A DNA stretch of 64,000 nucleotides from Meghimatium bilineatum (Eukaryota; Mollusca; Gastropoda; Stylommatophora; Philomycidae): contig CM067312.1 in the NCBI GenBank assembly GCA_034231615.1, positions 6,373,747 through 6,437,746 on the forward strand, written 5' to 3'. This document shows positions 42,346 to 53,874 of this stretch, piece after piece. A program made the position numbers and the translations under genes. How positions within the stretch are numbered: position 1 is the first letter of the stretch; each line of letters starts with the position of its first letter. Under the pieces are notes generated by a model. It ran no database searches and was not told the origin of the DNA. It was given only the letters and a program-made list of their open reading frames with translations.

Positions 42346-44193
42346 ATATTCGGCCCCGCCTATCAAACATATTCGGCCCCGCCTATCAAACATATTCGGC
42401 CCCGCCTATCAAACATATTCGGCCCCGCCTATCAAACATATTCGGCCCCCGCCTATCAAACATATTCGGCCCCGCCTATCAAACATAGTCGGCCCCCGCC
42501 TATCAAACATATTCGGCCCCGCCAATCAAACATAGTCGGCCCCCGCCTATCAAACATAGTCGGCCCCCGCCTATCAAACATAGTCGGCCTCTGCCTATCA
42601 AACATAGTAGGCCCAGCCTATCAAACATAGTCGGCCCCCGCCTATCAAACATAGTCGGCCCCCGCCTATCAAACATAGTCGGCCCCGCCTATCAAACATA
42701 GTCGGCCCCGCCTATCAAACATAGTCGGCCCCGCCTATCAAACATAGTCGGCCTCCGCCTATCAAACATAGTCGGCCCCGCCTATCAAACATAGTCGGCC
42801 CCGCCTGTCAAACATAGTCGGCCCCCGCCTATCAAACATAGTCGGCCCCGCCTATCAAACATAGTCGGCCCCGCCTATCAAACATAGTCGGCCCCGCCTA
42901 TCAAACATAGTCGGCCTCCGCCTATCAAACATAGTCGGCCCCGCCTATCAAACATAGTCGGCCCCGCCTATCAAACATAGTCGGCCCCGCCTATCAAACA
43001 TAGTCGGCCCCGCCTATCAAACATAGTCGGCCCCGCCTATCAAACATATTCGGCCCCGCCTATCAAACATATTCGGCCCCGCCTATCAAACATATTCGGC
43101 CCCGCCTATCAAACATATTCGGCCCCGCCTATCAAACATATTCGGCCCCGCCTATCAAACATATTCGGCCCCGCCTATCAAACATAGTCGGCCCCGCCTA
43201 TCAAACATATTCGGCCCCGCCTATCAAACATAGTCGGCCCCGCCTATCAAACATATTCGGCCCCGCCTATCAAACATAGTCGGCCCCGCCTGTCAAACAT
43301 CGGCCCCGCCTATCAAACATAGTCGGCCCCGCCTGTCAAACATAGTCGGCCTCCGCCTAACTAGCCTCATCAGCCCGCCTATCAAACATAGTCGGCCCCG
43401 CCTATCAAACATAGTCGGCCCCGCCTATCAAACATAGTCGGCCCCGCCTATCAAACATCGGCCCCGCCTATCAAACATAGTCGGCCCCCGCCTATCAAAC
43501 ATAGTCGGCCTCCGCCTATCAAACATATACGGCCTCCGCCTACCTAACCTAATCAGCCCGCCAATCAAACATAGTCGGCCCCCCTATCAAACATAGTCGG
43601 CCTCTGCCTATCAAACATAGTAGGCCCAGCCTATCAAACATAGTCGGCTCCGCCTATCAAACATAGTCGGCCCCGCCTGTCAAACATAGTCGGCCTCCGC
43701 CTAACTAGCCTAATCAGCCCGCCTATCAAACATAGTCGGCCCCGCCTATCAAACATAGTCGGCCCCGCCTATCAAACATAGTCGGCCTCCGCCTATCAAA
43801 CATATACGGCCTCCGCCTACCTAACCTAATCAGCCCGCCTATCAAACATAGTCGGCCCCCCTATCAAACATAGTCGGCCTCTGCCTATCAAACATAGTAG
43901 GCCCAGCCTATCAAACATAGTCGACCCCGCCTATCAAACATAGTCGGCCCCGCCTATCAAACATAGTCGGCCCCGCCTATCAAACATAGTCGGCCCCGCC
44001 TATCAAACATAGTCGACCCCGCCTATCAAACATAGTCGGCCCCGCCTATCAAACATAGTCGGCCCCGCCTATCAAACATAGTCGGCCTGCCTATCTAACC
44101 TAATCCACCCGCCTATCTAACCTAATCCACCCGCCTATCTAATCTAGTCGACCCGCCTATCAATCTATTCGGTCCCGCCTAGCAAACCTAGTC
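42346..44193. repeat. CpG-dense 23-bp minisatellite, about 78 copies
   Basis: Unit CGGCCCCGCCTATCAAACAT plus AGT, with ATT, CCCCC, CTCC and TAGGCCCAGCC variants. In the last kilobase a composite (CCTCCGCCTACCTAACCTAA, TCAGCCCGCC) recurs several times with the same neighbours. This indicates duplication of blocks of roughly 250-300 bp. Each unit has two CpGs and a GCCCCGCC GC-box-like core. The array starts right after a SINE-1 tail. Confidence 0.97.
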
Positions 44194-44504
44194 GGCCATT
44201 TAACACCGCATCGTGCATAGTAACATTATATGTTTTAATTTGTCTGCCAACCCTGGGTCGTCACTAGAGCAATATGGTATTCTTAACACCCCCCCCCCCT
44301 CCCATATCGTGGATAGTAAAATTATTAGTTTCAGTTTGTACAACAAATTTTGAATTGTAAAGGGAACTCATGTTTGTCAATGCTCGCGAGCACGTTACAT
44401 GTCATTGTATTGTGAGAGCACCATGGTGCTCCAGAGAACCGAGTTGAGAAATGCCGGGGGTAGAGTTAGACCAGATTGACCGGTGCATCACGTCTAAAAG
44501 TATT

Positions 44505-44786
44505 TCTTCGTCTTCTTCTGCGTTCGTTCTCAAACTCCTGCAGATTAGCAGGATGTAGTCCAGAGAACGGAATGCGTTGTGTCATGGTTTACAGCATTGC
44601 TGCGATATCTGCGCCTTGCGGCCTGACACATCCTACTTCAGCATGACTTTGGATCACTGACACTATATGGGATGGGACAGCCAACTCCATCCCATAACCT
44701 CCTTAGTCGCCTTTTACGACATGCATGGAAGGTAAACAGTGTTGCTATTCGTTGCTCCCCTTTCGGGACCCCGCAACGCACGGGCG
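44505..44786 (-). mobile_element. Complete SINE-1 with 11-bp target-site duplication
   Basis: TAAAAGTATTT is found exactly on both sides (44494-44504 and 44787-44797), so both ends are defined. Read on minus, the 282-bp element starts CGCCCGTGCGTTGCGGGGTC, CCGAAAGGGGAGCAACG, has GCATGTCGTAAAAGGCGACT, AAGGAGG, a central TGAAGTAGGATGTGTCAGGC, CGCAAGGCGCAGATATCGC, and ends CTCTGGACTACATCCTGCTA, ATCTGCAGGAGTTTGAGAAC, GAACGCAGAAGAAGAAGACG. It lacks a protein. I see no clear tRNA A/B boxes, so the origin of the head is open. It is the reference copy for at least nine fragments in this window. Confidence 0.9.
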
Positions 44787-44804
44787 TAAAAGTATTTAAA
44801 CTAG

Positions 44805-44957
44805 GTGAAACTAGGAACATGGTAATACAGTTTTGCTAATCACTAAATCCACACATAATAACATGAACAAATCGGCGTTTCTAGCAAAAGGTCTTTATCA
44901 AGAACACATTCACGACAGAAAACGACGAGTAAGAACCGCACTATTGACGTTCATGTA
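44805..44957 (-). mobile_element. Dispersed repeat P, copy 2
   Basis: On minus: TTCTTGATAAAGACCTTTTG, CTAGAAACGCCGATTTGTTC, then TAGTGATTAGCAAAACTGTA, TTACCATGTTCCTAG. Same block order as 30970-31118. Confidence 0.6.
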
Positions 44958-45330
44958 CATATGGTAGAGATAAAATATAGATATATTTATATTGTTCCAC
45001 GTTTCGTCCGTTGGACTTCAGTTTCGCAGCAAGAGTATTTATTTTCTAAACAAATGAAACATAGCAAATACTTGATTGCTATAATATTTTCTACCGTAGA
45101 AGATTGCTATAGTATTTGCTACCGTAGAAGATTTTACACCGACAGTGCGTTTTCCTCTTCTATCCGAACACTTACGAACACATGATGAACTATGAAAGAA
45201 GATGTACGAGTAACTCTTCCATTTCTAATGTGTATGTTTGGATTATTCGAGTTATCTCTCTTGTCTCGCCATATATAGTTGAATTTTTTTTCCAATGCCG
45301 AAATAAACCATGAGATATTACCCCTACTCG

Positions 45331-46109
45331 TGTGTTATCATATATATCAGGCGATGTGTTATCTTGTGTACCAGACAATGTGTTATCTTGTGTTATCTTG
45401 TGTACCAGACGATGTGTTATCTTGTGTACCAGACGATGTGTTATCTTGTGTACCAGACGATGTGTTATCTTGTGTTATCTTGTGTACCAGACGATGTGTT
45501 ATCTTGTGTACCAGACGATGTGTTATCTTGTGTACCAGACGATGTGTTATCTTGTGTACCCGACAATGTGTTATCATATATATCAGGCGATGTGTTATCT
45601 TGTGTACCAGACGATGTGTTATCTTGTGTACCCGACAATGTGTTATCATATATATCAGGCGATGTGTTATCTTGTGTACCCGACAATGTGTTATCATATA
45701 TATCAGGCGATGTGTTATCTTGTGTACCAGACGATGTGTTATCTTCTGTACCAGACGATGTGTTATCTTCTTTATCAGACTATGTGTTATCTTCTGTACC
45801 AGCAAAGTATTTTCTGTACCAGACGATGTGTTATCTTCTGTACCCAACGATGTGTTATCTTGTGTACCAGACAATGTGTTATCTTGTGTACCAGACGATG
45901 TGTTATCTTGTGTATCAGACGATGTGTTATCTTGTGTACCAGACGATGTGTTATCTTGTGTATCAGACGATGTGTTATCTTGTGTACCAGACAATGTGTT
46001 ATCTTGTGTACCCGGCAATGTGTTATCTTCTGTACCAGACAATGTGTTATCTTGTGTACCCGGCAATGTGTTATTTTCTGTACCAGCAAAGTATTTTCTT
46101 GTGTTATGA
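45331..46109 (+). repeat. 24-bp minisatellite, about 31 copies
   Basis: Unit GTGTTATCTTGTGTACCAGA plus CGAT. Subtypes ATATATATCAGG, ACCCGACAAT, TTCTGTACC and GTATCAG occur in recurring groups, for example the ATATATATCAGGCGATGTG group every 72-120 bp at 45580-45720. All long frames (up to 551 codons, 45332-46987) are due to the 24-bp period. Confidence 0.97.
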
Positions 46110-46164
46110 AGATAATCAATGTTGCCTTCTGTTATCCAAATAATTTCAACACTTCTTGCTTTCT

Positions 46165-46945
46165 GACACCACCATCCACCACCACCTTGCTATCTCACAA
46201 CACCACCTTGCTATCTCACAACACCACCTTGCTATCTCACAACAGCATCCACCACCATCTTGCTATCTCACAACACCATCCACCACCACCTTGCTATCTC
46301 ACAACACCATCCACCATCACCTTGCTATCTCACAACACCACCTTGCTATCTCACAACACCATCCACCACCATCTTGCTATCTCACAACACCATCCACCAC
46401 GACCTTGCTATCTCACAACACCATCCACCATCACCTTGCTATCTTTCAACCCTCACCACAACACCTTGCTATCTCACAACACCATCCACCACCACCTTGC
46501 TATCTCACACCCCCCACCACCACCTTGCTATCTTTCAAACCTCACCACACCTTACTATCTCATAACGCAATCCACCACCACCTTGCTATCTTTCAACCCT
46601 CACCACAACACCTTGCTATCTCACAAAACCATCCACCACCACCTTGCTATCTTTCAACCCTCACCACAACACCTTGCTATCTCACAAAACCATCCACCAC
46701 CACCTTGCTATCTTTCAATCCTCACCACAACACCTTACTATTTCACAACAGCAGCCACTACCCACTTGCTATCTCTCAGCACCCACTACCACCACCTCGC
46801 TATCTCTCAACACCCACTACCACCGCCTTGCTATCTCTCAACACCCACTACCACCACCTCGCTATCTCTCAACACCCACTACCACCAGCTCGCTATCTTT
46901 CAACACCCACTACCACCACCTTGCTATCTCTCAACACCCACGTGT
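46165..46945 (+). repeat. About 31-bp CCACCAC / TTGCTATCTC minisatellite
   Basis: Unit CACCTTGCTATCTCACAACA, CCATCCACCAC, with shorter 20-bp forms, a CTTTCAACCCTCACCACAAC form and, from 46750, CTCTCAACACCCACTACCAC. It starts about 60 bp after the 24-bp array ends. From 46946 to 47509 there is AT-rich DNA with no feature. Confidence 0.95.
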
Positions 46946-47509
46946 ATTTCTAACAATAGAATAATACAATTATCGATTACAATGTAGATATCTATATAAA
47001 TTTTGATTATATCACACTTCATTAGCTTTGCCATCAAACAAATGTCATTATCTGATTAACCGTGTAACTTATTCATGCAATGTCTTGCATATGATTTTAT
47101 ATTTTGTTAGGCCTAATAAATATATACTTTATATTTCTGCATCAAGTCCAGTTGTTATAAAAGAAAGATTTCCATTAATATATATCGGCATACTAATTAT
47201 TGCGTATCGAGAAGAAAAAAAATTGTGCCACTTCAGATGTTACACCGGATACAACCTTAAACACAGTCTATCTTGTATATAAGAGCGAAAAATAGTGCAA
47301 TTTCACGCGTAAGTCATGTCAATTGTAGGATACACATATGGTGTGTTTTAAAAATAATAAGGGGGGGGGGGTCTTCTAATTGACTGTAAACATCTTTAAA
47401 TGAAAACTGTGTAAGATCAGTTGGCAAGTAGACTTTTGATATGTCGGACAACACAAATTGAAACCAATGACTTCATTTAAAGGAAAAACTTAACTCATTT
47501 GTTCTATAC

Positions 47510-47690
47510 CAGTGTTTTCCAATATATATTTTACCATGCCCCACCTAAGTCTTTCTCAAATTCTGATGCCCCATTTAACATACATATTTGTTTATATTGA
47601 AAAATTGAATTATTCCAGAAATTTTTTGTTTGAAATGCCGCCTACCTACAGAAACCTTGTGTGGCGTGCGCCCCATGTTGAGAAACACTG
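47510..47690. mobile_element. hAT-type MITE
   Basis: Left end CAGTGTTTTCCAA and right end TTGAGAAACACTG are inverted repeats of hAT type. The 8-bp flanks TTCTATAC and ATTTATAC agree at 6 positions. The interior (CATGCCCCACCTAAGTCTTT, CTCAAATTCTGATGCCCC ... GTGGCGTGCGCCCCATG) is purely non-coding. The left half resembles the left end of the element at 26327. Confidence 0.75.
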
Positions 47691-47698
47691 ATTTATAC

Positions 47699-48704
47699 AA
47701 GTTCATATTCACGCGCACAATTTCAATGATGAGTTACATATTTAGTGAGATACATCATTTTGAATTTGGGAAAAGCTAGTGACACGTGCTATAACGTGCT
47801 ATAATAACGTGCTATAACAACGTGCTATTTTGACTGTCTGTTATATTCAACCATTCCTGCTTCCTTTCCTGCTCCCTTTCCTGTTCTGTATTCCCGTTTA
47901 TGATTGTAACTTGTATTTATGTTTCTTCCATTACATTTTTAAACAAAAACAAAAAAATAACCAACAAATTCCAACAAAAATCTTGGCTTTTCGTTTCATC
48001 TAACCTTCGACCTTTGCGTTATGTTCCCAGAGCCTCATTTCAATTCTAACACCGACCAATTAGAATAGTGGCACCGAGAATCTTTTAGCCAATGATTTTC
48101 GAGGATTGTAATGAAAGAATAAAAGATAAACTATAAGCAAAACTATCCAGGCAGCTGCAGACTTGAGTACTTTCGTCAATCCACTCCCTGCTCGCACGCA
48201 GATCAGATAGACAAGCAACATTTCACATGGATGTGTGTACAGAAGAATGTGTAGTAATTGTGTGTTTTAGTCCGACGTTCAGCGATACAAGTTATAGGTG
48301 ACTTCTATCGGGTAGTGTGTAACCTTGTGCTGTGTGCTACCTGAGCACAGTTGACCGTGTTCATCAGGCGTGCTACTACTAGTTCATTGCTACATTTATA
48401 CTTTTGGACAGGGCCGTGGTAACTTTTTCGTAAAAAGAGGGGGGTGGGGTGACGAGTTTACCTTAAAAAAGTAAAGCTAATTTTCTTTTTGTTTTCATTG
48501 TATTTTTAATTACTTTTCTTAAAGAAAAACATTGAGGGGGGGGGGGTGCTCTCCTTCCTAATGCTAACTGGAATTGTCAAATTTATGGGAAGTTTGGTTG
48601 AACCGTGCCTCCTTTATCTGCATGATTGCCTTTTGGTATAGATTATTATTATTCAAATAAACATTTAGAAATTATACCTGTGTATTGTCTTAAAACTCTA
48701 TCAC
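47699..48704. other. No gene; small repeats only
   Basis: At 47780-47830 ACGTGCTATA(AC) is repeated four times. At 48410-48555 there are two G-runs separated by about 100 bp. No coding or mobile-element signature otherwise. Confidence 0.4.
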
Positions 48705-49025
48705 CAACCAACCTAGATTTATCTAACCTCCTAGATTTATCACCAACCAACCTAGATTTATCTAACCTCCTAGATTTATCTAACCTCCTAGATTTATCTA
48801 ACCTCCTAGATTTATCTAACCTCCCAGATTTATCTAACCTCCTAAATTTATCTAACCTCCTAGATTTATCACCAACCAACCTAGATTTATCTAACCTCCT
48901 AGATTTATCTAACCTCCTAGATTTATCTAACCTCCTAGATTTATCTAACCTCCTAGATTTATCACCAACCAACCTAGATTTATCTAACCTCCTAGATTTA
49001 TCACAAAAACCTCCAAGATTTCTCA
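48705..49025. repeat. 18-bp minisatellite, about 17 copies
   Basis: Unit CTCCTAGATTTATCTAAC, interspersed at intervals with a 12-bp ATCACCAACCAA insert that marks a longer period. Related single units (AAACCTCCTAGATTTCTCAC) recur at 49210-49265, outside the array. Confidence 0.95.
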
Positions 49026-49419
49026 CAACTAACCGATCGGCTGTATAGAAGGTCTATTTGCTAAATGAAGTTGGACCACATTCGTTACGTGTTTTGATAG
49101 TGTTTGCCTTTTAGTTGGTTACTATTTATATATTTGGAATCGCATGCCATAAATAGACAAAACTTAATTTAGCGAACAGGTTTTATATAACTGCTGACAG
49201 TGTCGCGACAAACCTCCTAGATTTCTCACAATAAATCTCCTAATCTCACACAAAACCTCCTAGATTTCAGACATAAAACTTTCTCTGCACATTTCTCCTT
49301 GACCTCTCAAAGCAAATTCATACAACCAACACACTTTGAAATGTCTGAACTTTACCCAATGCGACCGCGTGATTACGGGAAAAAAGCAACGAAATGTCTA
49401 CCCGATTCTGTCAATTAAA

Positions 49420-49566
49420 CAGTCCTGTGGACCTTTGAATAGTGACGCTATTTGGCTTTTCCCGCGATTTTCATTGGATTTCGTCACAAAGTGTATATAA
49501 AGCGACCAATGAAAACACTGAAAAAATCTAGAAGCGTCACTTTTGAAAGATGAATACACGGGACTG
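49420..49566. mobile_element. Tc1/mariner-like MITE
   Basis: Ends CAGTCCTGTGGACC and, reverse-complemented, CAGTCCCGTGTATTC; TA follows the right end. Arms: GTGACGCTATTTGGCTTTTC, CCGCGATTTTCATTGG and their mirror. The centre has CGTCACAAAGTGTATATAAA, GCGACC. 147 bp, no protein. Confidence 0.8.
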
Positions 49567-49944
49567 TATAAAATGACGAGGGACTCGGCCCTCTGCACAC
49601 ATTAAACAAATAATTTCCTTTCTAATATCATAGCCAAGTTGAATTTCTATTAACCACTTACGGTAAGTGGCAACACAGTTGTTGCTATGCGACGCAATAT
49701 TTTCATTCAAACATATTGCATCTGGACAAGTTAATTGTTCCCTTGCAGCTAAAGGTCAAAATTGCAATTGCCAGCTTGGATAATGAAACATTCAGTAGTC
49801 AACTACGGTATAAGTGATGTATGCCAGAATTATATTCGTTATGGATGCAATTTTTGCCATTTTAAAAATAAAATGTGTGGTCTGTGTTACTTGTTCCTAG
49901 CAGCGTCGTAGCCTTGAGTGATGGAAAGACAAGTTGGAATACTA

Positions 49945-50212
49945 GATTCTTCTGCCTTCATTCTCAAACTCCTGCTGGTTACCAGTATGAATGCGGTGTA
50001 TCATGGTTTACAGCTTGACTGTGATATCTACGCCGTTCAACCCAACATATCCTACTTCGGCACGCCGTTTGATTTACTTTGACGTATGATATGGCGGAGC
50101 CACACCCCCGTCCCCTTATCAGACAATCTTAGTCGCCTCTTACGATATACATAATAGTTCACATTGTTGATATTCTCTGGTCTCCATTCGGGCACGGGTG
50201 GCTTAATGAATA
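49945..50212 (-). mobile_element. SINE-1, near full length, diverged
   Basis: Runs TTCTTCTGCCTTCATTCTCA, AACTCCTGCTGGTTACCAG, CATGGTTTACAGCTTGACTG, TATCCTACTTCGGCACG, TTAGTCGCCTCTTACGATAT ... CATTCGGGCACGGG in the same order as 44505-44786. An internal deletion lies near CCAGTATGAATGC. Confidence 0.8.
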
Positions 50213-50224
50213 ATGTTTATTGAT

Positions 50225-50398
50225 GTCTTAATGTTTCAGTAACTCTCTCGATCCGCCTATTCCTTGGTCTTCCTTTGCTTCTGCTGTTTTTCCATTTGTA
50301 TGTTGTAAGATCTATCAACCGTTGTAAGATCTATCAACTGTTGTAAGATCTATCAACTGTTGTAAGATCTATCAGCTGTTGTAAGATCTATCAACTCA
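50225..50398 (-). pseudogene. LINE C-terminal scrap ending in a 19-bp array
   Basis: On minus: YNIQMEKQQKQRKTKE, stop, ADRESY, NIKTSI. This parallels YNMQTETVRYRRRSRR, RGIEGVTNILRRQNI at 29890-30290. Upstream in the element's sense the coding text is replaced by five 19-bp units (GTTGTAAGATCTATCAACT, 50302-50398), whose GTTGTAAG begins in the LINE's own TATGTTGTAAG. 50399-50832 has no feature. Confidence 0.6.
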
Positions 50399-50832
50399 GA
50401 GTATCGACCTCTCTGTCTATACATCACCAAGCCCTAGTGCAGCAAGTGGTACTAACAACATCCCCAAGAAAGTCACACAGAAACCAAAATGTAATTATTT
50501 ACATTTAAAAAAAGATCTCACCACTTCTTTCCTTAAAACACCGCAAAACGCCTGTCTTGAGCTACAAAGAAATGCCTGTTGGATTTATCTCTACGCATCC
50601 ACCATCCCTCTCTCTCTTTTTCTGATGTAAAAATTCCTCTTATTACAACCTACATATACATATATGTGTAAATAGATGACCCTAGCTATCACCGCCTACG
50701 TACGATTTTCTTAAAATATATCTCAACTTCTTAACCGGCAAGTAAACAGAATAAATTTCTTAACCGGCAAATAAAAAAAAAATTGGCTATTTCTGGATTA
50801 TGTCTGCTACATAGGTGTCCCTCGTTATTATA

Positions 50833-51020
50833 CAGTCCTGTTGACTTATCGAAAATCTTTCTATAAAGTGACGTATGTTTGACTTTTCCGTATTTTCAAT
50901 GATCATTTTGCGTATACCGTGTACTTTGTGTACGCTGATGCAGACAATGAAAATCAATAAACTAATCAAACAGCGTCACTTTTGATGGATGATCTCATCT
51001 ATGATAAGTGCACAGGACTG
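50833..51020. mobile_element. Tc1/mariner-like MITE with TA duplication
   Basis: TA (50831-50832) precedes CAGTCCTGTTGACTTATC, and ACAGGACTG (ending 51020) is followed by TA. Right end, reverse-complemented: CAGTCCTGTGCACTTATC. Inner arms carry AAAGTGACGTATGTTTGACT, TTTCCGTATTTTCAATG and a mirror image. The best-preserved member of its family here. Confidence 0.85.
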
Positions 51021-51396
51021 TATCACAAGTGAATGAATTCGTCTGCATGAATAGAAAAGAGGCAAGTGTACCGAATGATAAGACATAGAAGACTTATGTA
51101 TCTACGCATTTAACACAGACATTTCTTGATAAAGAAGGTCGTACGCGTTTTTCATTGAAACATTTTACGGTGTCAGCTGTAAGTAATCAAGTCTAGCTGG
51201 GGTGACAACGCACGCCCAGTCAACAAAAATGTTTAATTACAGCTGGGAAAATGTTTCTTATCTTGTCTAAATTGGTAGCAGTAAATTTATTGAGTCTGAC
51301 CGTGTCAATGTTGGTCACAGTAAATTTTTATTGAGTCTTGACCGTGTCTAACGTTCTGTATTCCTAGTCAAATTTGTAATCTAAATTAGTTATTTC

Positions 51397-51530
51397 TGCA
51401 TGCGAAGGACTCAAGATCTGCATGAAAAGGACTCAGGACTCAAGATCTGCATGCGAAGGACTCAGGACTCAATATCTGCTTGCGAAGGACTCAGGACTCA
51501 AGATCTGCATGCGAAGGACTCACGATCTAT
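51397..51530. repeat. GCATGCGAAGGACTCA repeat, about 5 irregular copies
   Basis: Units of 21-35 bp built from CTGCATGCGAAGGACTCA, GGACTCAAGATCTG, with one or two GGACTCA modules. 51531-52014 has no feature. Confidence 0.85.
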
Positions 51531-52014
51531 CTCACCAGGGGTCCACCAGACCAACCATAATACAATAGCAAACTCCCAGAAGATGTCATATGCATATACA
51601 GTCAGATGTTCCTGCATGGACTGCCCTCATAACTACATCTGTACAATGATGTTGTGACCAGCTGCGAGTAGGAAGCTATTACTCCGATCATTTCGTCCTA
51701 CAGAAAGTTGAAGTTTCTTGTGAATGGAATAAAACTGTTGAAATCTGCACTTTTCATTATTCATTTACCTTTGCTAAACGGGATTTTCCGATTTAAAAAA
51801 AACACAAAAACATGAGGTTTTTACATTTCGTTTTTATTATATTTTGGGGAATACTGCGGGGAAGGGGGGACTACAATAAATTTACTTGTTTTATAGTGCA
51901 TGTTCTATTGTCTTGGGTATAGTTTGAGCCGTACAAGACCTCATTTCTATTTTCCGTATCTACAAATCTTAGCTTCAACAATGACCATCGCCACAATCTT
52001 CCAGAACCTGATTC

Positions 52015-52345
52015 ATTATTGTTGTTCGTCCATCACATGATGATGATGACCATTAGTTATATCCGTTTGTGAAATTCAGTTATGTCCTTGACTATGAGTT
52101 TATAAATGGCTAATAAGCCATATTCTGATCACACATACCCTTGGACAGTTCTGTCCACGGATGACCATCGTAAATGGCATTTTTTTGTGTTTTTTTGTTT
52201 GTTTACCCGTAACTTTCTAGCTAGTCTCCGCTGTGGAGTTACTGAATCTCTCATCTTTCCACAAGATTCTGCCCCCTTTTTTCACAGTAGATTGCCATGT
52301 AGCTCTACTTTGTGCAAGTACTTCCCATGTATTTTAATCTATTGG
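52015..52345 (+). mobile_element. Dispersed repeat W, copy 2
   Basis: Aligned with 22995-23310 across its length, including TTGTTGTTCGTCCATCACAT, TATGAGTTTATAAATGGCTA, CTTGGACAGTT, AACTTTCTAGCTAGTCTCCG and GATTGCCATGTAGCTCTACT. Class unknown. Confidence 0.6.
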
Positions 52346-52389
52346 ACAAGTTAATTCATATAACATAACCAACAGAGCAAAGAATAGCC

Positions 52390-52634
52390 CCACTGTTAAC
52401 TTCCATGCTTGTCGTAGGAGTCGATGAGGAAGATTATGTGGTTCAGTTGACAGTCCCATCCTATATAGTGTCAAAGTGACTCAAAGAGTCCATGCACAGG
52501 TCGGATGTGTCATGTCGAAAGGCGCAGATATCGCTGTTAATCTGTAAACCATAACACAACGCATTCCGTTCTCCGGATTACACCCTGCTAATCTGAAGGA
52601 GTATGAGAACGAACACAGAAGAAGAAGTGGACCA
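52390..52634 (+). mobile_element. SINE-1, near full length
   Basis: AGCCCCACTGTTAACTTCC, ATGCTTGTCGTAGGAGTCGA, GTCCCATCCTATATAGTGTC, GTCGAAAGGCGCAGATATCG, AACGCATTCCGTTCTCCGGA, ATCTGAAGGAGTATGAGAAC, GAACACAGAAGAAGAAG. Head slightly truncated. From 52635 to 53264 no gene is seen; a short hairpin AGCCACG...CGTGGCT is at 52679-52709. Confidence 0.85.
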
Positions 52635-53264
52635 GAGCTATCCACTTGGTGGCTGGTATGTTGCAAGCGGCCCGCAACTTAGCCACGCATTACTGCGCGT
52701 ACACGTGGCTGCGAACTCGGATCGATCCGTGATGTTTTGTTTATAAGTATATTTTTTCTATCTCTGAATTATCACGAGCTACGGAGTAACATATTTTGTT
52801 CTGTACTACACACGTACAGCGTCCTTCTCTGTTGAGGAGGGCGAGTACACATAAGGAACCCTGAGTACCCTTATGTTCAAACGTGCACACGACTATGTTC
52901 AGTCTAGTGTCATGTTCTTTCTGTATTGTCTTTCCCCATCAAATTCGTCCCATTGTTCTTTATCTGTGTATCATTTGTCGTGTATCTTGTTGTCTCATTA
53001 GCAACAAGCTGTCTCTATTTCATTGTAAATGTTTCTAAATAATACTTGAATATAGATGTATGTGTTATTGTAGCATGCTTTTTTTTCCATATAGCATTAC
53101 CTACAGCCATTGATTAAAAAGTCAATGCGTATCTCGTAACCGCGTGGTTGATTCAGGTTGTGCACATTTGTTAGATACAGGTGTTGTTGGTTTGATCGAT
53201 TGAACTTCTGGTATGGTGGTTCTTGTTTTGCTGACCAAACCTTCTAATAAATGCTTCTTTTCTT

Positions 53265-53440
53265 CATTGGACGTTCGTTCTCAAACTCCTACAGATGAAC
53301 ATGGTTTAGTCCTGATAACGGAATATGTTGTGTCATGGCTTATTGCTTGGCTTCAGCATGGCTTCAGGATCACTTTGATCCTCTATGGTATGGGAAAATT
53401 AACTCCACCCAGACAAGCACCTTTACGCCGATTTATCACA
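53265..53440 (-). mobile_element. SINE-1, internally deleted
   Basis: ACGTTCGTTCTCAAACTCCT, ACAG, GTTTAGTCCTGATAACGGAA, TATGTTGTGTCATGGCTTAT, CTTCAGGATCACTTTGATCC, GGTATGGGAAAATTAACTCC. Collinear with the minus-oriented reference but missing parts. Confidence 0.6.
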
Positions 53441-53455
53441 CTTTTTGAAAATCTA

Positions 53456-53582
53456 CAGAGCCACGAGGTTTCTCATCGCATTGACTGTGATCGATTTCTC
53501 CAATGATGAACATTTTGGCACCGCTGCCATGCTCGCCAGTGTATCGGCTAGGTCATTCCCTCAACACCCACGTGTCCGGAAA
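53456..53582 (-). pseudogene. LINE RNase H scrap
   Basis: On minus: GHVGVEG, then after a one-base shift NDLADTLASMAAVPKCSSLE, KSITVNAMRNLVAL. H-x-G-x-x-G-N-(D/E)-x-A-D is the RNase H C-terminal motif. Distinct in sequence from the fragments at 25555 and 60560, so it stands for another LINE family. Dispersed repeat Y sequence (AAATCCCCAATTATATTTAT) adjoins at 53590. Confidence 0.65.
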
Positions 53583-53874
53583 CAAATTCAAAATCCCCAA
53601 TTATATTTATTCTTTACGGTCTGTACTGGTATGATCTGGTATAAACCATATAAGATCTGGTATGCTATGTTGCATCTATGTTGAATTGATGTTTTTCCCC
53701 ATTTGATGTTATGCTGCTTCCAATATAAGTGCATTATTTCACACGTGACAGTTGTTGGTCATCGGTGAAACTAGTAGTTTCTTTCTGTTTTTGCTAATGA
53801 CATGACCTCGTTTTTTTTCTCTGTGTTAATCTTCATGTTAAATCCCTACATGTTGTTGTTGCTGTTCTTCTGAA

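Noticed and set aside
45279..46987. Frames of 227-551 codons rich in Cys/Val/Leu or His/Thr
   Set aside because: They are the 24-bp and 31-bp arrays read through. Frames on both strands are equally open, and no domain is seen.
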